From assembly GCF_002812725.1 (NCBI RefSeq), contig NZ_NMUN01000007.1, positions 117,093-181,092 of the forward strand: DNA of 64,000 nt. The letters run 5' to 3'. This document shows, piece after piece, positions 46,909 to 55,160 of this stretch. Position 1 is the first letter of the stretch; every line of letters begins with the position of its first letter. This DNA is from Microbacterium sp. BR1. Its GTDB lineage: Bacteria > Actinomycetota > Actinomycetes > Actinomycetales > Microbacteriaceae. A program made the position numbers and the translations under genes. The notes beneath the pieces were generated by a model that saw only the letters and a program-made list of their open reading frames with translations, did no database searches and was not told the origin of the DNA.

Positions 46909-47618
46909 CGGCGATCGTCCTCGTTCTGTCCGTAAACGTTCTGGTAGCGGCCGTAGAGCGCGTCGATCTTGTCCTGCGGAATCGGGATCAGGGGCCCTGC
47001 CTCGCGCGCGATGTGCACCGTGCGCGCCGCGTCCTCACACATCACCGCGGCCTTGACCGCATCCTTCGCCGATACCCCGATCGTGAACGGCCCATGATTC
47101 TGCATCAGAACCGCGCGGCTCCGGTGCCCCGTCAAGGTCTCCACGATCCCCCGCCCGATCGAGTCGTCCCCGATCACCGCGAACGGACCCACCGGAATGG
47201 GGCCGCCGAACTCATCCGCCATCCCCGTGATCACACACGGGATCTCTTCGCCGCGCGCCGCCCACGCCACCGCGTAGGTGGAGTGCGTGTGCACCACACC
47301 CCCGACATCCGGCATATGCCGATACACATACGCATGAGCCGCCGTATCACTCGACGGAGAACGATCGCTCCCCGGCGTCCCCGGCACGACTTTCCCGTCG
47401 AGGTCGCAGAGGATCATGTTCTCCGGAGCCAGATCGTCATAGGACACACCCGACGGCTTGATCACGAACAGATCCGCACCCGGCACCCGGCCCGACACGT
47501 TCCCGCCCGTCCAGACGACCAGGTCATTGCGCACCAACTCCGCGTGCAGACGGGACACGTCATCGCGGGTGGCCGAGATCGCCGCCTCGACGGAATACGG
47601 GTCTTCGGTTGTGCTCAC
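46905..47618 (-). CDS. araD: L-ribulose-5-phosphate 4-epimerase
   Basis: The 237-residue class II aldolase-fold enzyme has WTGGNVSGRVPGADLFVIKP, SSDTAAHAYVYRHMPDVG with the substrate-phosphate residues, zinc histidines in VVHTHSTYAVAWAARG, and LMQNHGPFTIGVSAKDAV. It yields D-xylulose-5-phosphate, merging the arabinose and xylose pathways. GTG start follows GGAGACTCC. It is first in the ara operon, about 50 bp from a LacI-type dyad. Confidence 0.93.
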   Translation of the reverse strand: MSTTEDPYSVEAAISATRDDVSRLHAELVRNDLVVWTGGNVSGRVPGADLFVIKPSGVSYDDLAPENMILCDLDGKVVPGTPGSDRSPSSDTAAHAYVYRHMPDVGGVVHTHSTYAVAWAARGEEIPCVITGMADEFGGPIPVGPFAVIGDDSIGRGIVETLTGHRSRAVLMQNHGPFTIGVSAKDAVKAAVMCEDAARTVHIAREAGPLIPIPQDKIDALYGRYQNVYGQNEDDRR

Positions 47619-47669
47619 GGAGTCTCCATCGGTCTCGCGGCGATCGCCGTACGACCGGCGACGGAGACT

Positions 47670-47685
47670 ATGTTACCGGTATCAT
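47670..47685. promoter_or_regulatory. LacI-type operator upstream of araD
   Basis: ATGTTACCGGTATCAT is a dyad centred on CCGG with seven of eight positions paired, typical of LacI-family sites with a central CG. It lies about 50 bp before araD and just beyond the stop of the LacI-type regulator gene. Confidence 0.65.
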
Positions 47686-47711
47686 TCGATCTTCACTACT
47701 GTCGCGTCGAC

Positions 47712-48701
47712 TCATCGAGGGGCGGTGGAGCGACGCGCAACGAGGCGAGGGGTCTCGATGTTCGTCGTGCTGCTCCCTCCAACGACCTCGGCGACCACCC
47801 GCCGAGCTTCGGACGCGAGATCGAGTCGTACGGTCGTCAGCGCGGGCAGGTAGAACGCCGAATCGGGGTTGTCGTCGAAGCCGACGACCGACAGCACGGT
47901 CGGAACCTCGACGCCGCGCGCGTGCAGTCCGGCCATCAGACCGAGAGCCATCTGATCGTTGGCCACCGCGAGCGCGGTCGGCGGGTCGGGGCGCCCCAGC
48001 GCCTCGACGATGTCCCCCGCGAGCGCGTACCCCGCGGCCGCACTCCAGTCGCCCTCCCACCGTGCGGCGACGGCGAGACCGGCCGCGTCGAGCGCCTCGG
48101 CCACCCCTCTCGAGCGCGCGATCGCCTCGAGCCAATCCCCGGGACCCGCGACTTCGGCGATTCGCCGATGGCCGAGATCGAGCAGGTGCGTGACCGCGAG
48201 TGCCGCCCCGGCGGACTGCGCCACCGTACCCGTGCCGCCGTGGAGGGCGACGATCGGGACTCCGGCCGCCACGGTCTTCGCGGTCTCGAGCGTCAGGGCA
48301 TGCGATCCGACGAGCACGATGCCGTCGACGCCCTGCGCGAGCAGGTGCCCCACCGCGGCCTCGACCGCCGAGACATCCGACGCATCCGCGTATGCCGTGG
48401 CGATCCAGCGCCCCTCCGCTCGGGCCGCTGCCTCGAGGGCGGCAACCCCCTCGGCCGGGCCGTAGAGAGCGGCATCGGATGCCAGCACGCCGAGGGTGCG
48501 CGACGTGCTGGTACCCAGGGCCCTCGCCGCGTTGTTGATGCGATACCCCAGCGCTTGGATCGCGTCGAGCACCCGCTGCCGCGTTTCGGGACGGATATGC
48601 GGATGCCCGTTGAGCACGCGTGAAACCGTCTGCGTCGAGACCCCGGCATGCGCTGCGACATCGCGCACACCGACGGCACGCGCGGGCGCGGGCTGCGTCA
48701 T
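47712..48701 (-). CDS. LacI-family regulator, probable arabinose operon repressor
   Basis: The 329-residue protein has a LacI helix-turn-helix (VGVRDVAAHAGVSTQTVSRV), hinge NNAARALGTSTSRTLGVLAS and a sugar-sensing domain ending VLSVVGFDDNPDSAFYLPAL. It is encoded immediately upstream of araDBA on the same strand with a LacI-type dyad between, so it is the likely L-arabinose sensor. A second, perfect dyad lies upstream of its own start. ATG follows a GGGGAGGAAG ribosome site. Confidence 0.88.
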   Translation of the reverse strand: MTQPAPARAVGVRDVAAHAGVSTQTVSRVLNGHPHIRPETRQRVLDAIQALGYRINNAARALGTSTSRTLGVLASDAALYGPAEGVAALEAAARAEGRWIATAYADASDVSAVEAAVGHLLAQGVDGIVLVGSHALTLETAKTVAAGVPIVALHGGTGTVAQSAGAALAVTHLLDLGHRRIAEVAGPGDWLEAIARSRGVAEALDAAGLAVAARWEGDWSAAAGYALAGDIVEALGRPDPPTALAVANDQMALGLMAGLHARGVEVPTVLSVVGFDDNPDSAFYLPALTTVRLDLASEARRVVAEVVGGSSTTNIETPRLVARRSTAPR

Positions 48702-48732
48702 CGTCTTCCTCCCCTGGGCTGAGCATCAGCGT

Positions 48733-48758
48733 AGTGATAGAAGCTATGTTCTATCACT
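48733..48758. promoter_or_regulatory. Perfect 10-bp inverted repeat upstream of the LacI-type gene
   Basis: AGTGATAGAA and TTCTATCACT flank GCTATG in the 105-bp divergent gap between the regulator gene and the DUF222-HNH gene. It is 32 bp from the regulator start and would suit autoregulation, but its sequence differs from the CCGG-centred dyad before araD, so a different protein may bind. Confidence 0.55.
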
Positions 48759-48771
48759 TTCCCTTAGATCA

Positions 48772-48800
48772 TTGTCGGAATCGTATTTTTGTACTAATAT
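48772..48800 (+). promoter_or_regulatory. Promoter of the DUF222-HNH gene
   Basis: TTGTCG (48772-48777), a 17-base spacer and TAATAT (48795-48800) form a near-consensus housekeeping promoter. The ATG comes six bases after the -10 element, so the transcript starts at or next to the start codon. Confidence 0.65.
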
Positions 48801-48806
48801 GGATTC

Positions 48807-50102
48807 ATGATCGAGCGCCTCGAACTTCTCGAATCCACGCCGACGAGCGTGTCGATGGAAGAGTCGCTGGGGTTCTTGTTCGACGACCTGCAGAGCGATC
48901 AGTTCGCGGCGATCCGCCACGAGGCGCGTCGCGCGGCTGGCATTGCAGAAGCGATCGAGATCGCTCGCAGGCACCCGTACGTGTACACGGACATCGTCGG
49001 AGCCGATGGCGAAGAGATGGCGGTGCGCGGAGTTCTGTTCGATCTCGCGTTGCGTCTGAACGTCGCCGAGCAGACTCTCCGCTCCCTCGCGCACACCGCC
49101 GCGACCGCCGCCGAGTCGCTGCCGTGGCTCTGGCGCCGCGCGCTCGATGGCTTTGCGCCGCTCGTGCTGGTCGACGCGGTCGTCGCGGGCGTGGCACGGT
49201 TGCAGGCGCCGGTCGACGCGTCGCCCGAGCAACACGCCGAGGCCGAAGCCGCCATCGCCGAACTCGACGCCGCTGCTTCGGAATGGGTGCTGTCGTGCTC
49301 GCGCGCAGCGTTCCGTGCGCGCCTCACGAGGCTCCTCGAACGCCTCGACGCGCGACGCGAGGATGTGCGGCACGCAGCCGCGATGCGCGACCGTCGCGTG
49401 GTCATCGAGCACATCGACGACGGGATGTCGTGGGTCTCGGCTCTCGTACCGACCGTCAGCGCCGTGGCCATGGGTCGACGCCTCGACGCCACCGCGAAGG
49501 CGACGTCGAAGGACGCGCGCGAGTCGCGCACCCGCGATCAGATCCGCGCCGATCTGTTCGCGTCGTGGCTGATGGGCGAGGGAACCCCGACGGCGGTCAA
49601 GACGAAGGTCTTCGTCACGGTGCCGGTCTCTCTGCTGACGGGCGACGGCAGCCGGGCCGACATCGCGGCCCGGCTCGCCGCCCTCCCCCGCGAAGATGCA
49701 CAACTCGTGGGCCATGGCCCGATCGATCCGCTCACCGCCGCCCAGATCTTCACCGACGCCCAGGCTTTCCACCGGGTGATCACCGATCCGGTTCGCGGGA
49801 TCGTGCTCGAGATGGACCGTCGCACCTACCGCCCGACCGAGGCGCAGCGCACGTGGCTGATCCTGCGCCACGGAAAGTGCGCGCGGGATGGATGCAACCG
49901 GCTGGCGCTCGACGCCGACATCGACCACGACAGGCCGTGGGCTCTGGGCGGGCGCACCGATCAAGACAATCTGCGCCCCCTGTGCCCTCCGGATCATCGG
50001 CATCGGCACAGCACCAGATTCCGCTTCATGACGCGGCGCGACGGCACCGTCAGGGTCGAGACGCCGACCGGTTACGTGAGTTCTGCACCACCTCCGTTCT
50101 GA
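48807..50102 (+). CDS. DUF222 protein with C-terminal HNH endonuclease domain
   Basis: The 431-residue protein has a long helical DUF222 region and an HNH nuclease module at the end: the first cysteine pair in KCARDGCNRLALDADIDH, then the catalytic DHDRPWALGGRTDQDNLRPLC and HRHRHSTRFRF pattern. It belongs to the 13E12-repeat type family, present in many copies in actinobacterial genomes and often linked to mobile DNA. The biological role is unknown. The leaderless start is set by TAATAT six bases upstream. Confidence 0.87.
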   Translation: MIERLELLESTPTSVSMEESLGFLFDDLQSDQFAAIRHEARRAAGIAEAIEIARRHPYVYTDIVGADGEEMAVRGVLFDLALRLNVAEQTLRSLAHTAATAAESLPWLWRRALDGFAPLVLVDAVVAGVARLQAPVDASPEQHAEAEAAIAELDAAASEWVLSCSRAAFRARLTRLLERLDARREDVRHAAAMRDRRVVIEHIDDGMSWVSALVPTVSAVAMGRRLDATAKATSKDARESRTRDQIRADLFASWLMGEGTPTAVKTKVFVTVPVSLLTGDGSRADIAARLAALPREDAQLVGHGPIDPLTAAQIFTDAQAFHRVITDPVRGIVLEMDRRTYRPTEAQRTWLILRHGKCARDGCNRLALDADIDHDRPWALGGRTDQDNLRPLCPPDHRHRHSTRFRFMTRRDGTVRVETPTGYVSSAPPPF

Positions 50103-50154
50103 TCGACCGCACTCCGCCCGCCCTCGCACCGCGCCTGTGTGCGAGCCTGGATGG

Positions 50155-50991
50155 ATGCGCATCGCTCTCACGGGTTCTTCCGGCAAGCTCGGCTCTGTCG
50201 TCCTGCGCGAACTGCGCGCGGCCGGCCACGACGTCATCGGCATGGACATCGTCGGCGAGCGCGGCCCCGGCTTCGTGCGCGTGGACCTCACCGACTACGG
50301 CCAGGTCGTCGATGCCCTCACCGCGGTCAACGATCAGCACGACGGGTTCGATGCGGTCGTCCACCTGGCCGCCATCCCGGCGCCCGGTATCGCCCCGGAT
50401 GTCGCAACGTTCCACAACAACATGCCCAGCACGTTCAACGTGTTCTGGGCCGCGATCCGGCTCGGCATCACGCGCATCGTCTACGCATCGAGCGAAACCG
50501 TGCTCGGCCTGCCGTTCGACGTGCCGCCGCCCTACATTCCGGTCGACGAGGAGTACCCCGCTCGCCCCGAGTCGGTCTATTCGCTGGTCAAGCACCTCGA
50601 GGAGCAGCTCGCGATCGAGCTCGTGCGGTGGCATCCGAATGTCTCGATCACGGCGCTGCGCTTCTCGAACGTCATGGTGCCCGAGGACTACGCGGCGTTC
50701 CCGTACGACGCCGATCCGCGCGATCGCAAGTGGAACCTGTGGGGGTACATCGATGCCCGCGACGGCGCCCAGGCGATCGATCGGGCGCTGCAGGTCGCTC
50801 CCCCGGGCTTCGACCGCTTCATCATCGCGGCGGCCGACACCGTCACGACCCGGCCGAACGTCGAACTCGTGGCCGAGGTCTTCCCCGACGTGCCTGTCCA
50901 TGGCGACCTCGGCGTGAACGACACGATGCTCTCGATCGCGAAAGCTCGGCGCCTGCTCGGATACGACCCCCAGCATTCCTGGCGCGACTGA
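50155..50991 (+). CDS. NAD-dependent epimerase/dehydratase (extended SDR)
   Basis: The 278-residue enzyme has the nucleotide motif MRIALTGSSGKLGSVVLREL, VVHLAAIPAPGIAPD, the active-site serine in RIVYASSETVLGLPF, and the YxxxK pair in ESVYSLVKHLEEQ. It resembles NAD-dependent sugar-nucleotide or uronate dehydrogenases. Uronate dehydrogenase would fit a plant-polysaccharide theme, but this is a guess. A GTG at 50137 is an alternative start. Confidence 0.82.
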   Translation: MRIALTGSSGKLGSVVLRELRAAGHDVIGMDIVGERGPGFVRVDLTDYGQVVDALTAVNDQHDGFDAVVHLAAIPAPGIAPDVATFHNNMPSTFNVFWAAIRLGITRIVYASSETVLGLPFDVPPPYIPVDEEYPARPESVYSLVKHLEEQLAIELVRWHPNVSITALRFSNVMVPEDYAAFPYDADPRDRKWNLWGYIDARDGAQAIDRALQVAPPGFDRFIIAAADTVTTRPNVELVAEVFPDVPVHGDLGVNDTMLSIAKARRLLGYDPQHSWRD

Positions 50992-51029
50992 CCTGTCGTT
51001 GTTGCGCATGCCCGCCCTAGGCTGGCCGA

Positions 51030-51092
51030 ATGGTTGCGGTCTACCACGCGCTCAAGGCACACAGGGGCTGGGTCGACAACGGCAAGCCCTGA
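51030..51092 (+). CDS. Possible 20-residue leaderless small ORF
   Basis: TAGGCT followed six bases later by ATG matches the leaderless promoter pattern of other genes in this window. The short product MVAVYHALKAHRGWVDNGKP ends at TGA. Reading on in another frame (LTKRGTRGCSNR) gives plausible basic sequence, so this may be a frameshifted small gene. A strong terminator follows at 51141-51180. I recognise no family. Confidence 0.3.
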   Translation: MVAVYHALKAHRGWVDNGKP

Positions 51093-51140
51093 CCAAGCGC
51101 GGGACGCGCGGCTGTTCGAACCGCGCAGCACCCGGTGAAC

Positions 51141-51180
51141 GAAGAACGCCCCCGCATGCACGGGGGCGTTCTTCGTTTTT
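51141..51180 (+). terminator. Strong intrinsic terminator
   Basis: GAAGAACGCCCCCG and CGGGGGCGTTCTTC form a perfect 14-bp stem with loop CATGCA, followed by GTTTTTG. It ends rightward transcription from the epimerase gene or the small ORF, just before the 3' end of the minus-strand tRNA-Tyr, for which it may also serve in reverse. Confidence 0.85.
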
Positions 51181-51181
51181 G

Positions 51182-51263
51182 TGGCGAGTGAGGGATTCGA
51201 ACCCCCGAAGGCTACGCCGGCTGATTTACAGTCAGATCCCTTTGGCCGCTTGGGTAACTCGCC
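51182..51263 (-). tRNA. tRNA-Tyr (anticodon GTA)
   Basis: The minus strand folds with acceptor GGCGAGT/ACTCGCC, anticodon loop CTGTAAA within GA/TC-flanked stem, a long variable arm (GCCGGCGTAGCCTTC) and T-arm GGGGGTTCGAATCCC. The long variable arm is normal for bacterial tRNA-Tyr. CCA is not encoded. Confidence 0.94.
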
Positions 51264-51347
51264 AGGGCGCGCCCGTCCGACTTTCTCAGACGACCGGAAG
51301 CGCGATCTCCCATATTACCCAATCGGCGGCGCTCCGAAGTACGCGGG

Positions 51348-52280
51348 TCAGGTGCCGAGGCTGTCGAGATCCACACCACGCAGTTCGCTCGGGGTTCGCA
51401 GCAACGCACCCTCGAACCGGCAGGTGGTGGCGGCGATGAGCATCGCCTCGTCGAGAACCCCGCGCCACCCCTCCGCGTCGCGGGGCTCACCATCCTGCGC
51501 GAGGCGGGCGACGACCGCCGAAAGCGTCGCGTCACCGGCACCCATCGTGTCGACGACCCGCCCGGGCAGGTCCGCGATGGGTGCGACGAGCTCATCGTCA
51601 CCGAGCGCGACGGCGCGAACGAACGCACCGTCCGCGCCGCGCGTGCCCAACACGATGGGCACACCGAGCTCACGCATCCGCTCGGCCGAGTCATCCAGCG
51701 ATTCCCCGAACATCAGATGCGCGTCGTCGTCACCGATCTTCACGAGCGACGCGCGCGGCGCCAAATCCTCGAACCCGGCCACGAACTCGGCCAGATCACG
51801 CATCATGCCGGTTCGCGGATTCGGATCGATCACGAGGCGCGTCGACGAGCCGTGAACAGCCGTGGCGAACTCCGCCGCCTGCGCCGCGTCATCGAAGGGG
51901 AAGCAGCTCACGACGGTCATCGGCGCATCCGCTATCGCCGCCCGCTCGACATCGCCGAAACGGATGCGTCGGGCCTGGGCCGCGGCGTTGAACACGTAGA
52001 CGGGTTCGGCGCCCCCGGCTCGCTCGCTCACGGCGCGCGACGTCCCGAGGGGCGATGGAGTCGCGAGCAGCTCGACGTCGAAGTCGGCGAGATAGGCGCG
52101 GATGCGGGCACCGGCGTCGTCGTCGCCGACCATCGCGATGAGCGTCGTCGGAATGCCCAGACGAGCCACTCCGACCGCGACATTGAGGGCCGCTCCCCCG
52201 ACGAACTCCCGCACCCCGAGGTCGTCCCGCATCTCGTCGATGAGCGCGTCACCGACCACCACAACCCGTCCTTGCGTCAT
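51348..52280 (-). CDS. PfkB-family carbohydrate kinase
   Basis: The 310-residue kinase has the two PfkB signatures: VGGAALNVAVGVARLGIPTT at the N-terminus and VVDTMGAGDATLSAVVARL with the catalytic aspartate near the C-terminus. Family members phosphorylate fructose, ribose, adenosine or similar. Fructokinase is the usual annotation, but nothing here fixes the substrate. TAGTCT on the minus strand six bases before ATG implies a leaderless message. Confidence 0.85.
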   Translation of the reverse strand: MTQGRVVVVGDALIDEMRDDLGVREFVGGAALNVAVGVARLGIPTTLIAMVGDDDAGARIRAYLADFDVELLATPSPLGTSRAVSERAGGAEPVYVFNAAAQARRIRFGDVERAAIADAPMTVVSCFPFDDAAQAAEFATAVHGSSTRLVIDPNPRTGMMRDLAEFVAGFEDLAPRASLVKIGDDDAHLMFGESLDDSAERMRELGVPIVLGTRGADGAFVRAVALGDDELVAPIADLPGRVVDTMGAGDATLSAVVARLAQDGEPRDAEGWRGVLDEAMLIAATTCRFEGALLRTPSELRGVDLDSLGT

Positions 52281-52289
52281 GACGCGAGA

Positions 52290-52787
52290 CTACGCCAGCA
52301 CCCGTTCGACGAACCGCTCCGTGCGACGTCGGGCGCCGTCGATCCGCCGGTCGACACTCGCCCGCACCTCGGAGGGGGCGAGCGGAGCCGCGAGCCTGAC
52401 GTTCTCGTGACACGACAGATCGGCGCAGATATAGGTGCCGACAGTGTCGCCGTGCGCACCGGATGGGCCCGCCTTACGGGCGGTGAACAGCGAGACCTGA
52501 TCGGCGGGCTGGAGCGTGTGGCAGATGTCGCACATCCCGGAGCGGGCCCGCGAGGTCGTCGAAGCGGCCCTCAACGCAACGCCGAGCGGCTTGCCGTCCT
52601 GCTCCGTGACGACGTATCCGCGTCCACGCGCCTCGGGATCACGCCACGCCAGAAAGTCCAGGTGATCCCAGTCGGTCAACAGGAAGTCGTGCGGCAACTG
52701 CAGCTGCCTGATCTCTTCGTCGACGACGTTCACGAACGACGCCCGAACCTCGTCCTCGGTCAGCGGTCGCATCCCACCTCCATGCAT
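52290..52787 (-). CDS. FBP-domain protein with treble-clef zinc finger (EF-G-binding type)
   Basis: The 165-residue protein has a helical N-terminal half (EEIRQLQLPHDFLLTDWDHL) and a C-terminal zinc finger with cysteines in SGMCDICHTLQPADQVSLF and GTYICADLSCHENVRLA. This matches the C-terminal domain of fusidic-acid-resistance (FusB-like) and EF-G-binding proteins, so ribosome or EF-G interaction is possible. I chose ATG 52787, which has GGAGG six bases upstream; ATG 52772 is also usable. Confidence 0.78.
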   Translation of the reverse strand: MHGGGMRPLTEDEVRASFVNVVDEEIRQLQLPHDFLLTDWDHLDFLAWRDPEARGRGYVVTEQDGKPLGVALRAASTTSRARSGMCDICHTLQPADQVSLFTARKAGPSGAHGDTVGTYICADLSCHENVRLAAPLAPSEVRASVDRRIDGARRRTERFVERVLA

Positions 52788-52830
52788 CGTGCCCCTCCAG
52801 TCTACGAACGACGCCGGATAGACTGGATGG

Positions 52831-53319
52831 ATGGCCGATTCATCCTTCGACATCGTCAGCAAAGTCGACCACCAGGAGGCCGAGAACGCCCTGAACCAGG
52901 CGCGCAAAGAGATCGAGCAGCGCTACGACTTCAAGGGCACCGGTGCATCCGTCGAGTGGAGCGGCGAGTCCGTTCTGATCAAGGCGAACAGCGAAGAGCG
53001 CGCGAAAGCGGTTCTGGATGTCTTCCAGTCCAAGCTCATCAAGCGCGGCATCTCGCTGAAGAGCCTCGAGTCGGGTGAGCCGTTCGCGAGCGGCAAGGAG
53101 TTCCGCATCGTCTCCACGATCAAGGACGGCATCTCGCAGGAGAACGCGAAGAAGATCGGCAAGATCATCCGCGACGAGGCCCCCAAGGGCGTCAAGTCGC
53201 AGATCCAGGGCGACGAGCTGCGCGTGCAGTCGAAGAGCCGCGACGACCTGCAAGAGGTCATCCGGGTACTGAAGGCCGCCGACCTCGACGTCGACCTGCA
53301 GTTCGTCAACTACCGCTAG
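52831..53319 (+). CDS. yajQ: YajQ-family nucleotide-binding protein
   Basis: The 162-residue protein has the conserved opening [20 protein letters not shown] type ([19 protein letters not shown]), ERYDF-like [15 protein letters not shown], and the end [13 protein letters not shown]. Family members bind nucleotides, and some bind cyclic di-GMP. TAGACT ends six bases before ATG, indicating a leaderless mRNA. Its stop lies just before the integrase gene and marks the border between host DNA and the prophage-like region. Confidence 0.93.
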   Translation: MADSSFDIVSKVDHQEAENALNQARKEIEQRYDFKGTGASVEWSGESVLIKANSEERAKAVLDVFQSKLIKRGISLKSLESGEPFASGKEFRIVSTIKDGISQENAKKIGKIIRDEAPKGVKSQIQGDELRVQSKSRDDLQEVIRVLKAADLDVDLQFVNYR

Positions 53320-53324
53320 GTGGG

Positions 53325-54442
53325 CTAGCTGACCTGGGGTTTTCCTGGTTCAGTCCGCAGGGAGTCCGCGGAATCCAGGATTCCAGCCATAAAGTCCGCC
53401 GTCGCGGACCGCGTGCGATCCTCTGCAGACGGCCACAGGTGGCTGTACACGTTGAGCGTGATCGACGGCTGCGAATGCCCCAGCGACCTCTGCACCGTCA
53501 CGACGTCACAGCCCGCGGCGATCAGGTTCGACGCGTAGGTGTGACGTAGCGCGTGCAACGTGACATCGTCGGGGAGGCCCGCTGCCTCTCGGATGCGCCG
53601 CCACTCCCCTGCCGCGTTGTTGCGGTTCCACACACGCTGCAACGGAGTGAGGAAAAGCATCTCGTCCGGCGCTCCGATGCCCTCCCCGGCGATGTGAGCC
53701 GACAGGATCCGGAGAAGTTCGTCGGGAACGTATACCGTCCGCTCGGATCCCGCCTTGGGTGGCACGAGCTCGACCGTCTTGATTGTCGAGACCTGGACCT
53801 GCCTCGATACGGCGATCGAACGGCCAAGAAAGTTGATGTCGCGTAGTTGAAGGCCGGCGGCTTCACCGAGGCGTAGACCCGCGAACACGCAGACCGCGAC
53901 GAAGGGACGGAAGTCGCCCGCGACCTCGAGCACCCTGCGCAGTTGCTCAGCGGTGAGCGTCTTCATCGCCGCGTCCGCGCGACGTTGCCGTGGCGGCTTC
54001 ACCCCTGCAGCCGGCGACTCCGAGATGACCTTGTCGACCACCGCGGCACGAAACGCCATCTGCACGTAGTTCAAGCGAGTCTTGACGGTGGATGGCGCGA
54101 GTCCGCGCTTCACCTCTGCCGCGACCCACGCTTGCACCTGGGACGGCTTCACACGCCCGATCGCATGATCGACCCACGGGACAGATTCAACAGATGTACG
54201 GGCCGCATCCGTCGTGCCCGGGGCCCACGACTGCCTCGCCATCCAACCGGTGCACCACTCCCGCCACGTCGATCGTCCCGCTTTGGGGTCGACGTACTGG
54301 CCGGTGACTACGGCTGCGGTGACCTCGTCGATCCAACGCTGCGCGTCACGCTTCAATGAGAAGTGTCGCGCGTGCTCCCGGCTGTCCCGTCGCGGTACCG
54401 GGCACGCCACTTCCCGTCAGTCCTCTGCTTAATCGAAGCCAT
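53325..54442 (-). pseudogene. Tyrosine recombinase (phage integrase), frameshifted near the N-terminus
   Basis: The main frame encodes the core-binding and catalytic domains: GLAPSTVKTRLNYVQMAF, the first catalytic arginine in CVFAGLRLGEAAGLQLRDI, HxxR in TLHALRHTYASNLIAAG, and the nucleophile tyrosine in SITLNVYSHLWPS. The expected N-terminus MASIKQRTDGKWRARYRD starts at ATG 54442 but in a different frame. The frames meet around a GGG run near 54390, where one missing base would restore continuity with SREHARHFSLKRDAQRW. A shortened protein from a later start might still be made. It sits 5 bp from the end of yajQ. Confidence 0.82.
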
Positions 54443-54871
54443 CTGGAGGACTCTCCTGATGGGCCAGTAAGTTGCGGCGAGTTACGAGGCGAGCAAGCCT
54501 CATGTCGATCTGGGATACCTCCCCCGCCAAGACACCGAGTTCATGCTCGAGGCCCTGGGAGGCCGAACGCTTCTTCTCGCTCTCGAAAGTCAGCCGCTCG
54601 ATTTCTGTCTGCAACCTCTCGAGCTCAGCACGCCGATTGACCGCAACCGCATTCGGATCCGCCACAAGGACCGAGATCTGCGTATTCAACACCCCAACCA
54701 GCGAGAGCGCCTCCGTTAGCCGCAACGGTCGCTCACCTTTCTAACGCTCCAAACGGTCGCCTGGGACCACTTGTGTCCGAGCTGGCGCATCCGTTCAGCA
54801 AGGTCCTTTTGCGTCATCGCACCCCGAAGCTGAGAGAGGTTCGCGCCGATGTGTGTATCGAGTGGCTGCAC
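54429..54871 (-). pseudogene. XRE-type phage repressor gene with a frameshift in the middle
   Basis: From GTG 54871 the frame reads MQPLDTHIGANLSQLRGAMT then QKDLAERMRQLGHKWSQATV, a clear helix-turn-helix, and stops soon after. The continuation GERPLRLTEALSLVGVLNTQ, with a coiled-coil tail (ELERLQTEIERLTFESEKKR), is in another frame. The junction is an AAA run near 54740; one missing base explains the break. The stop overlaps the integrase start. The location, divergent from an excisionase-like gene, is that of an immunity repressor. Confidence 0.72.
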
Positions 54872-54935
54872 TGAACAAACGGTACCTCAATTGCTAGTTG
54901 ACCGCTAACGGGAATTCATGGTCTACTGTGCTTCA

Positions 54936-54952
54936 TAGTCGACTGGCGACTA
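54936..54952. promoter_or_regulatory. Operator-like dyad between repressor and excisionase genes
   Basis: TAGTCG-ACTGG-CGACTA is a perfect 6-bp inverted repeat in the 109-bp divergent gap. A similar element, TAGTTGACCGCTA, lies 40 bp to its left. Paired related sites in such a gap are typical of a lysogeny control region. Confidence 0.5.
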
Positions 54953-54980
54953 GGAAACATAGCCGAAAGGGATGCTCCCG

Positions 54981-55160
54981 ATGGAGAAGTTGCTTTTCAT
55001 AGACGAGGTCGCCGAGCGGCTTCGTCGTTCCCCCGCCCAGGTGCGTTGGATGATCAACCAGAAGCGTGCCCCGAAGCACGCGAAGATCTCCGGTCGGATC
55101 TGCTTCCGCGAAGCGGATGTTGAAGCGTGGATCGAAGACCAGTTCTCGGCCGCGTCATGA
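54981..55160 (+). CDS. Excisionase-like MerR/HTH_17 DNA-binding protein
   Basis: The 59-residue protein is one winged helix-turn-helix: LLFIDEVAERLRRSPAQVRW, then NQKRAPKHAKISGRICFREA and DVEAWIEDQF, the layout of phage excisionases and small MerR-like adaptors. AAAGGG nine bases before ATG 54981 favours this start over ATG 54972. It overlaps the next gene by ATGA. Confidence 0.75.
   Translation: MEKLLFIDEVAERLRRSPAQVRWMINQKRAPKHAKISGRICFREADVEAWIEDQFSAAS

Noticed and set aside
53320..53330. Attachment site for the integrase at a tRNA gene
   Set aside because: No tRNA lies next to the integrase; only yajQ does. The other end of the element is outside the window, so no direct repeat can be tested.
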